Shown in pieces: positions 22,922 through 27,974 of a stretch of DNA of 27,974 nucleotides (position 1 is its first letter; every line of letters begins with the position of its first letter). The notes under the pieces are model-generated. The model had not been told where the DNA came from. It ran no database searches and saw nothing but the letters and a program-made list of their open reading frames with translations. Origin of the DNA: Propionibacteriaceae bacterium UBA7704 (GTDB lineage Bacteria; Actinomycetota; Actinomycetes; Propionibacteriales; Propionibacteriaceae); the NCBI GenBank assembly GCA_002482525.1, contig DLGC01000019.1, positions 1 through 27,974 on the forward strand. The letters run 5' to 3'. Position numbers and translations under genes: made by a program.

Positions 22922-23927
22922 TGATGTGATCCTCTCTGCCGAAGACCTGGTGAAGTACTACCCGATCAAGACCGGTGTGATCCGCCGGGTTACCGGTCAT
23001 GTTCGTGCCGTCGATGGAGTCAGCTTCGAGCTGCGTCGAGGTGAGACCCTGGGTGTGGTCGGCGAGTCCGGCTGCGGCAAGTCGACCCTGGGTCGGCTCT
23101 TGATGCGGCTGGAGGAGCCCACCAGTGGCCGGGTGACCTTCGACGGTATCGACATGTACTCCCAGAAGGGTGGGGCGATGCGCAGGCTGCGTCGCGACAT
23201 CCAGATCGTCTTCCAGGACCCGTATACGTCGCTGAATCCGCGGATGACCGTCGGGGACATCATCGGCGAGCCGTTCGACATCCATCCGGAGGTGGCCCCG
23301 AAGGGGTCTCGCCGTCAGAAGGTGCGCGACCTGCTCGACTTGGTGGGTCTCTCACCCGAGCACATCAACCGCTACCCGCATCAGTTCTCCGGTGGGCAGC
23401 GGCAGCGAATCGGCGTGGCCCGAGGTCTGGCCTTGAACCCCAAGGTGTTGATCTGTGACGAGCCGGTGTCGGCGCTGGACGTGTCGGTGCAGGCGCAGGT
23501 GGTGAACCTGCTGGCCAGGCTTCAGAAAGAACTGAGCTTGTCCTACATCTTCATCGCCCACGACCTTTCGGTGGTGCGCCACATTTCCGATCGCGTGGCC
23601 GTGATGTATCTGGGCAAGATCGCCGAGATCGGCAACGATGCTGAGATCTACGAACGTCCCACGCATCCCTACACGCAGGCCTTGCTCTCGGCGGTTCCGC
23701 TGCCGGATCCGACGGTGCAACGCGAGCAGATCGTGCTCTCCGGTGACGTGCCGTCCCCGGCCAACCCGCCGTCGGGTTGTCGCTTCCACACCCGCTGCTG
23801 GCGGGCTCAGGACATCTGCAAGGTGGAGGTTCCGCTGTTGGTGGAGCGTCCTGACGGTGAGAGCGGGCATCAGTCGGCCTGTCACTTCGCCGAACCCCGG
23901 CAGATCGTCGAGACCGCGCAGCTCTGA
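22914..23927 (+). CDS. Peptide ABC transporter ATP-binding protein (DppF/OppF type)
   Basis: A 337-residue second ABC ATPase that heterodimerises with the preceding one. Walker A is GESGCGKS (50-57), the signature is FSGGQRQR (158-165), Walker B is VLICDEP (178-184), and the D-loop is SALDV. The C-terminal CRFHTRCWRAQDIC segment mirrors the cysteine-rich tail of its partner. The ATG at 22914 has a textbook AAGGAGGTG SD seven bases upstream and overlaps the previous gene by 8 bases. It ends the transporter operon; 63 bases separate it from the t6A operon, and no clear terminator is visible there. Confidence 0.95.
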   Translation: MNDDVILSAEDLVKYYPIKTGVIRRVTGHVRAVDGVSFELRRGETLGVVGESGCGKSTLGRLLMRLEEPTSGRVTFDGIDMYSQKGGAMRRLRRDIQIVFQDPYTSLNPRMTVGDIIGEPFDIHPEVAPKGSRRQKVRDLLDLVGLSPEHINRYPHQFSGGQRQRIGVARGLALNPKVLICDEPVSALDVSVQAQVVNLLARLQKELSLSYIFIAHDLSVVRHISDRVAVMYLGKIAEIGNDAEIYERPTHPYTQALLSAVPLPDPTVQREQIVLSGDVPSPANPPSGCRFHTRCWRAQDICKVEVPLLVERPDGESGHQSACHFAEPRQIVETAQL

Positions 23928-23951
23928 AATCGGGCTCGCTCAGCGTCCGAG

Positions 23952-23957
23952 TAGGAT
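23952..23957 (+). promoter_or_regulatory. Candidate -10 box of the tsaE-tsaB-rimI-tsaD operon
   Basis: TAGGAT fits TANNNT and lies 33 bases before the GNAT-TsaE start, giving a leader of about 27 bases that includes the GGAGGAAG SD. The -35 region is poor, so read-through from the transporter operon may also contribute. Confidence 0.4.
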
Positions 23958-23990
23958 TCAGCGGTTGGTCCCAGCCGCACGGAGGAAGTC

Positions 23991-24947
23991 ATGAAGCGCA
24001 GCGTGCTCGCCGAGAGCGTGCTCGATGACGGTCGACGGCTGCAGGTGGTGCAGGCGCTCGATCAGGACGCCGAGGCCCTTGCCGCGGTGATTCTGGATGC
24101 CTTCGGGAACCGACCCAAGGTCGATCCGCCGCCCCCGGCGTTGACCGAAACCCCGGCTGGGGTGCGGGCAGCGCTCGCCGCCGGTTTCGGAGTGCTGGCG
24201 CTGATCGATGATGAGCCCGCCGGTGCACTCATCGTGAGCATCGATGATGCAGTAGCCGGTATTCACCGGGTGTCGGTGCGTCCGATCTTCCAACGCCACG
24301 GAGTCGCCTCTGCGATGGTCGAAGTGGTCCTGGAAGCACTGAGTGTGCGCAAAGTCGGTCGCGTCGAGTTGGTGGCCCGGGCAGAATTTCCGGCGGTGGT
24401 GGCGTGGTGGCAGCGCCATGGCTTCGTCGAGGTATCGCGGACCGGATCGAGCCTGCGGCTGGCCAGGGAGTTGGCGCTGTGCGTGCGCGCGGCGAGTGCC
24501 GACGATACCCAGGCTTTCGGACGGCGACTGGCCGGCGTGCTGCGCGCCGGTGATGTCATCATCGCCTCGGGGGAGTTGGGCGCCGGGAAGACAACCCTGA
24601 CCCAAGGAATCGGAGCCGGGCTGAACGTCGCCGGAGCGGTCATCTCGCCGACGTTCGTGCTCTCCCGGGTGCATCGGGCGCAGGGCGATGGTCCGGATCT
24701 GGTGCACGTCGACGCCTACCGACTGGGCTCTGCTGCAGAACTGGACGACCTCGACCTGGACGCGTCTGCCGAGGATTCGGTGACGCTCGTCGAATGGGGC
24801 ACCGGCATTGCAGAAGGGCTGGCCTCGGATCGATTGGAGATCGATATTCGGCGTAGTCTCGATCCCACAGATGAGACCCGTTGGATCTTCGTCACCGGAG
24901 TGGGGCCGCGGTGGAGCGGCGTGTTGGCGCAGTTGGAGGAATCGTGA
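23991..24947 (+). CDS. tsaE: GNAT acetyltransferase-TsaE fusion, t6A ATPase subunit
   Basis: A 318-residue two-domain protein. Residues about 15-160 form a GNAT domain with the acetyl-CoA loop RPIFQRHGVASAM (97-109) and the closing WWQRHGF motif (139-145). Residues about 165-310 are TsaE, with P-loop GELGAGKT (194-201), SPTFVL (219-224), HVDAYRL (239-245) and LVEWG (266-270). TsaE hydrolyses ATP to reset the TsaB-TsaD complex that makes N6-threonylcarbamoyladenosine at tRNA position 37. The role of the GNAT part is unknown; it is distinct from RimI encoded two genes on. TsaE is usually about 150 residues alone, so the length confirms the fusion. There is no stop or frameshift between domains. 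The stop overlaps the tsaB GTG by four bases. Confidence 0.92.
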   Translation: MKRSVLAESVLDDGRRLQVVQALDQDAEALAAVILDAFGNRPKVDPPPPALTETPAGVRAALAAGFGVLALIDDEPAGALIVSIDDAVAGIHRVSVRPIFQRHGVASAMVEVVLEALSVRKVGRVELVARAEFPAVVAWWQRHGFVEVSRTGSSLRLARELALCVRAASADDTQAFGRRLAGVLRAGDVIIASGELGAGKTTLTQGIGAGLNVAGAVISPTFVLSRVHRAQGDGPDLVHVDAYRLGSAAELDDLDLDASAEDSVTLVEWGTGIAEGLASDRLEIDIRRSLDPTDETRWIFVTGVGPRWSGVLAQLEES

Positions 24948-25609
24948 GTGTGGTGCTGGGCATCGACACTGCCACCGATGTCCGGGTTGGACTGGCTCGC
25001 GATGGCGCGGTGCTCGCCTCCGAAGCGTTCGAGAGTACCCGGGCGCACGCCGAGCAGCTGCTACCGCTGGTGCAGCAGGTGATGGCCACCTCAGGAGTTG
25101 CCTTTTCTGAGCTTACAGCGGTGCACGTCGGGGTAGGGCCGGGGCCTTTCACCGGGCTGCGCGTCGGCGTGGCTGCGGCTATCACGCTGGCTGAAGTGCT
25201 CGGTATCGAGGTGCGGGGTGTGTGCAGTCTGGACGTCGTCGCCGCGCAATGGGCGGGCACTGGCCTCAGCGACGAATTCGTCGTCGTCGCGGACGCGCGC
25301 CGCAGCGAGGTCTACTGGGCCAGGTACAGCGCCGATGGCATCAGACGCGAGGGCCCCTTCGTCTCAGCTCCCAGCGAGGTGCCTGACCTGGCACTGGCCG
25401 GTCCCGGTGCTCAGCTGACCGGACGCCCGGTCGGCGGCCCGATCATCATCGATGCCGGATTGCTTGCTGCCAGCGATGCCCTGCCGGCGGTCGGCACGGA
25501 GCCGCTGTATCTGCGGCGGCCCGACGCGACGGTGCCCACAACCCGGAAATCCACCTTGGCGCAGCCTCGCATTGCGATGATGGTTGCAGAACCCCCGGAG
25601 GCGCCATGA
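24944..25609 (+). CDS. tsaB: t6A biosynthesis protein TsaB
   Basis: A 221-residue member of the ASKHA/actin-like fold that acts as scaffold partner of TsaD. MSVVLGIDTATDVRVGL at the N-terminus, HAEQLLP (35-41) and GVGPGPFTGLRVG (63-75) are the characteristic blocks; the metal-binding residues of TsaD are absent, as expected. GTG at 24944 is chosen because it overlaps the tsaE stop as GTGA, has TTGGAGGA just upstream, and starts the family-conserved region; longer in-frame versions lie within tsaE. The stop overlaps the rimI ATG (ATGA). Confidence 0.95.
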   Translation: MSVVLGIDTATDVRVGLARDGAVLASEAFESTRAHAEQLLPLVQQVMATSGVAFSELTAVHVGVGPGPFTGLRVGVAAAITLAEVLGIEVRGVCSLDVVAAQWAGTGLSDEFVVVADARRSEVYWARYSADGIRREGPFVSAPSEVPDLALAGPGAQLTGRPVGGPIIIDAGLLAASDALPAVGTEPLYLRRPDATVPTTRKSTLAQPRIAMMVAEPPEAP

Positions 25610-26076
25610 TCATCACTCACGCGGAACCCGACCAACTCGACAGCATCATGGACTTGGAACGCGACAGCTTCCCGCACCAGGAGAACTGGTCGGCCCAGGC
25701 CTGGTCGGACGAGCTGAGCTCTCCGGATTCCTGCGTCATGGTCAATACCGATGCCGATGGTGCGATCCTCGGTGTGGCGGCTTTTCGTTGTGTGGCCGAC
25801 ATGGCCGATCTGAATCGGGTCATTGTTCATCCCGACGCTCGGCGACAGGGGGTGGGCGCCCGACTGATCCTTGCCGGCCTGGATTGGGCCCAGGCCAGCG
25901 GTGCAGATCGGATGCTGCTCGAAGTGCGCACCGACAACCTGCCCGCGGTGTCGCTGTACAAGAGCTTGGGCTTCGATGAGATCAGTCAACGGCGTGACTA
26001 TTACGGTCCGGGCCATGATGCCTGGGTCATGCTGCGTCCGGTTGGTGACGAGATTTCCGAGTGGGCCTTGGCCTGA
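25606..26076 (+). CDS. rimI: Ribosomal protein S18 alanine N-acetyltransferase
   Basis: A 156-residue GNAT enzyme that acetylates the N-terminal Ala of ribosomal protein S18. The acetyl-CoA loop is RRQGVG (79-84), the probable general base E106 lies in LLEVRTDN and the general acid Y118 in SLYKSLGF; a C-terminal RRDYYGPGHDAWVM segment matches RimI. Its place between tsaB and tsaD is the standard bacterial arrangement. ATG at 25606 overlaps tsaB by four bases, with GGAGG in the tsaB tail as SD. It shares a one-base TGATG junction with tsaD. Confidence 0.93.
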   Translation: MIITHAEPDQLDSIMDLERDSFPHQENWSAQAWSDELSSPDSCVMVNTDADGAILGVAAFRCVADMADLNRVIVHPDARRQGVGARLILAGLDWAQASGADRMLLEVRTDNLPAVSLYKSLGFDEISQRRDYYGPGHDAWVMLRPVGDEISEWALA

Positions 26077-27143
26077 TGAGTGAACGTAGCGTCCGCGGCG
26101 GCGTCGGCCCGCTGGTGTTGGGCATCGAATCCAGTTGCGACGAGACCGGTATCGGGATCGTGCGCGGTCACGAGTTGTTGGCCAACGAGGTGGCGTCCTC
26201 CGTGGCCGAACATGTGCGTTTCGGCGGGGTGGTGCCCGAAGTGGCTAGCCGAGCTCACCTCCAGGCGCTAGTACCGACACTTCGACGCGCCACCGAAGCT
26301 GCCGACATCGACTTGTCTGAGGTGGATGCGATCGCGGTGACGGCGGGTCCGGGCCTGATGGGGGCGCTGGTGGTTGGCCTGGCCGCCGCCAAGGCGCTGG
26401 CCGTGGCTCTGAACAAGCCGCTGTACGGACTCAATCACCTCGTGGGGCATGTCTCGGTGGATCTGCTCGACCATGGCCCGCTGCCGAGCGAACTGGCCGC
26501 GCTGTTGGTGTCCGGTGGGCATACCTCGCTGCTCCATATTCGTGACATCACCGGTGACATCACCGAACTGGGCGCCACCATCGATGACGCCGCCGGCGAA
26601 GCCTACGACAAAGTGGCCCGGGTTCTGGACCTGAGCTACCCCGGCGGGCCGGTGATCGACAAGCTGGCAGCGCACGGCAACCCGAAGGCGATTCGCTTCC
26701 CGCGCGGCCTGACCGCGGGCAAGGATCAGGCGAAGCATCGCTTCGACTACTCCTTCTCCGGGCTGAAGACGGCAGTGTCGCGCTGGGTGGAGACCGAAAG
26801 GTTGGCCGGTCGCGACATCCCGGTGGCGGACGTGGCGGCCTCCTTCCAAGAAGCTGTGGCTGACGTGCTCACGGTCAAAGCCGTGGATGCCTGCAACTAC
26901 CTCGGCGTCGACACGATCCTGCTCGGCGGGGGAGTGGCCGCCAACTCCCGGCTGCGCGGCCTGCTCGCCGAACGCACCGAAGCCGCCGGAATCACGCTGC
27001 GTCGGCCGCGGCCCGCGTTGTGCACCGACAACGGCGCGATGATCGCGGTGCTGGGTGCCGAGGTGGTCGCCGCCGGACGCCCGCCGTCCTCATTGGAGAT
27101 CGGGGCCGATTCTGGCCTGCCGATCTCGACTGTGCTGGTGTGA
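26076..27143 (+). CDS. tsaD: tRNA N6-adenosine threonylcarbamoyltransferase TsaD
   Basis: A 355-residue catalytic subunit that transfers threonylcarbamoyl from TC-AMP to A37 of ANN-decoding tRNAs. Seen are GIESSCDETG (16-25), GGVVPEVASRAH (50-61), the metal ligands H121 and H125 in NHLVGH, LVSGGHT (144-150), DDAAGEAYDKVARVLDL, and the third metal ligand D318 in CTDNGAMIA. All active-site residues are present and the length is normal. ATG at 26076 overlaps the rimI stop by one base (TGATG); a GTG at 26061 would add only five residues inside rimI. It ends in another TGATG junction with the NUDIX gene. Confidence 0.97.
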   Translation: MSERSVRGGVGPLVLGIESSCDETGIGIVRGHELLANEVASSVAEHVRFGGVVPEVASRAHLQALVPTLRRATEAADIDLSEVDAIAVTAGPGLMGALVVGLAAAKALAVALNKPLYGLNHLVGHVSVDLLDHGPLPSELAALLVSGGHTSLLHIRDITGDITELGATIDDAAGEAYDKVARVLDLSYPGGPVIDKLAAHGNPKAIRFPRGLTAGKDQAKHRFDYSFSGLKTAVSRWVETERLAGRDIPVADVAASFQEAVADVLTVKAVDACNYLGVDTILLGGGVAANSRLRGLLAERTEAAGITLRRPRPALCTDNGAMIAVLGAEVVAAGRPPSSLEIGADSGLPISTVLV

Positions 27144-27628
27144 TGTATACCCCGATCATCGGCACCTTGGGCTATGTACTCAGCGAGGACCGTCGGCGCG
27201 TCCTCATGGTGCACCGTAGCCGTGAGGGCGACCAGCACCTCGGGAAGTGGAACGGGCTGGGCGGCAAGCTCGAACCCGACGAGGACATCTACAGCTGCCT
27301 GTGTCGCGAACTTCGGGAAGAGGCCGGCATCGAGGTCACTTCAGCACGCCTGCGAGGCACGGTCTCCTGGCCGGGTTTCGGCGCCGGCGGTGAGGACTGG
27401 TTCGGTTTCATCTTCATCGTCGACGCCTTCACCGGCGTCCCGCCGCAGCACAATGAGGACGGGCCACTCGCTTGGCAACCGATTGATCGGCTCGATGAAC
27501 TGCCCATGTGGGACGGTGACCGCCATTGGCTGCCCTTGCTCTTCGCCGACGGTCCGGTCTTTCACGGTGTGATGCCCTATGTCGACGGTGCGCCGGCCCG
27601 CTGGTCTTACACCACCCTGGAACCCTGA
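27143..27628 (+). CDS. NUDIX hydrolase, MutT/MTH1-like
   Basis: A 161-residue NUDIX hydrolase with a perfect Nudix box at 41-63: G41, E47 and the REL-REEAG-I block from R55. Such enzymes cleave nucleoside diphosphates linked to another moiety. The preceding LGKWNGLGGK and the following WPGFGAGGEDWFGFIF stretch resemble 8-oxo-dGTP pyrophosphatases of the MTH1/MutX kind, so clean-up of oxidised dGTP is the likely but unproven role. ATG at 27143 shares one base with the tsaD stop and is therefore the last gene of the t6A operon. An upstream in-frame start (27020) would overlap tsaD by 120 bases and is rejected. Confidence 0.9.
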   Translation: MYTPIIGTLGYVLSEDRRRVLMVHRSREGDQHLGKWNGLGGKLEPDEDIYSCLCRELREEAGIEVTSARLRGTVSWPGFGAGGEDWFGFIFIVDAFTGVPPQHNEDGPLAWQPIDRLDELPMWDGDRHWLPLLFADGPVFHGVMPYVDGAPARWSYTTLEP

Positions 27629-27648
27629 CTGCGGCCACAGACCTCACT

Positions 27649-27790
27649 CCGGCTGGTTGAGCAGCGAACGACTCTCTCCCCCCCACCGGCTGGTTGAGGA
27701 GCGAACAATTCTCCCCACCGGCTGGTTGAGGAGCGGACAATTCTCCCCACCGGCTGGTTGAGGAGCGAACGAAGTGAGCGTCTCGAAACC
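27649..27790 (+). repeat. Direct repeat array of the CCGGCTGGTTGAGGAG unit
   Basis: Four head-to-tail copies start at 27649, 27686, 27718 and 27750. The last three are spaced exactly 32 bases apart; the first spacing is 37. Each unit is about 21 bases (core CCGGCTGGTTGAGGAGCGAA) and the spacers are AATTCTCCCCA-like or longer C-tracts. Copy 1 has GAGCAG for GAGGAG, and copy 3 has GCGGAC for GCGAAC. The last copy continues as GAAGTGAGCGTCTCGAAACC, the full-length form of this element. No coding potential beyond shadow frames. Confidence 0.9.
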
Positions 27791-27862
27791 GCTCCGCACC
27801 AGTCCACAAACCGACTCACGAGGTTTCGAGACGGACGCTGTGCGTCCTCCTCAACCAGCCGG
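27750..27862. repeat. Large imperfect palindrome built from two 41-base repeat units
   Basis: The full-length unit at 27750-27790 faces an inverted unit at 27822-27862 across a 31-base centre. The outer 16 bases (CCGGCTGGTTGAGGAG) and inner 11-12 bases (GTCTCGAAACC) are exact inverted copies, while the 13-14 middle bases differ. The inverted unit has its own hairpin, GGACGC-TGT-GCGTCC (27833-27847). This is the structure of REP/BIME-type extragenic palindromes, and it could also act as a bidirectional transcription terminator after the NUDIX gene. Confidence 0.85.
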
Positions 27863-27974
27863 GGGATGGGTAAGCCGGTCTTTGTGCCAGTCGCTGCGCG
27901 TCTTCGGCCGGTCGCAGCCAAGCTGGCGCCTCTCTAGATGGGTGCCTTTCCCCCCCCCACCGGCTGGTTGAGGA
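27863..27974 (+). repeat. Non-coding tail with C-tract and truncated repeat copy
   Basis: After the palindrome about 85 bases show no gene. A run of nine C (27950-27958) then leads into CCGGCTGGTTGAGGA at 27960-27974, a further forward copy cut by the window end. The array evidently continues beyond the window. Confidence 0.75.

Noticed and set aside
27686..27770. Regular 32-bp periodicity that might suggest a CRISPR array
   Set aside because: The segments between units are 11 bases and nearly identical, not unique 30-40-base spacers; there are no cas genes; and the unit also occurs inverted.

Overview
This 28 kb, GC-rich window looks like the chromosome of a high-GC actinobacterium. I would guess the Propionibacteriales/Propionibacteriaceae, but only at order or family level. 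The reasons are the gene order rplM-rpsI-glmM ... coaA-glmS-acpS-nnr ... tsaE-tsaB-rimI-tsaD, the FusA2-like EF-G paralogue, frequent GTG starts with 4-nt GTGA overlaps, apparently leaderless mRNAs, and dispersed CTGGTTGAGGAG-type palindromic repeats. I see no rRNA, tRNA, phage, transposase or CRISPR.

Left part (1-8000, all minus strand): a degenerate copy of the end repeat, then an EF-G-like GTPase with an unusually short switch I, a DUF6891-like protein, citrate synthase with a probable leaderless promoter, and a two-gene operon of a DUF1839 protein followed by a divergent family-2 glycoside hydrolase.

Middle part (8100-18100): plus-strand rplM-rpsI-glmM driven by a near-consensus promoter; a WS/DGAT-like acyltransferase whose 3' end overlaps a convergent Tat-type lipoprotein esterase; minus-strand pantothenate kinase followed by a GNAT acetyltransferase; then divergent plus-strand glmS-acpS-nnr. 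GlmS and GlmM feed UDP-GlcNAc for the cell wall, CoaA and AcpS make CoA and load acyl carrier protein, and Nnr repairs hydrated NAD(P)H.

Right part (18100-27630, plus strand): a complete five-gene peptide ABC importer (binding lipoprotein, two permeases, two ATPases). It is preceded by a cluster of palindromes and carries a 14-bp perfect hairpin after the binding-protein gene. It is followed by a tightly coupled t6A operon: a GNAT-TsaE fusion, TsaB, RimI, TsaD and a NUDIX hydrolase.

The last 350 bases are a repeat region: four direct copies of a CCGGCTGGTTGAG unit (three at an exact 32-bp period), a large inverted copy, C-tracts, and another copy cut by the window end. An inverted relative lies at bases 11-31, so the window is bracketed by oppositely oriented members of one repeat family. 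Most of the gene content is housekeeping. The least explained parts are the DUF1839/GH2-like pair, the divergent EF-G paralogue, the acyltransferase/esterase pair, and the repeat family.
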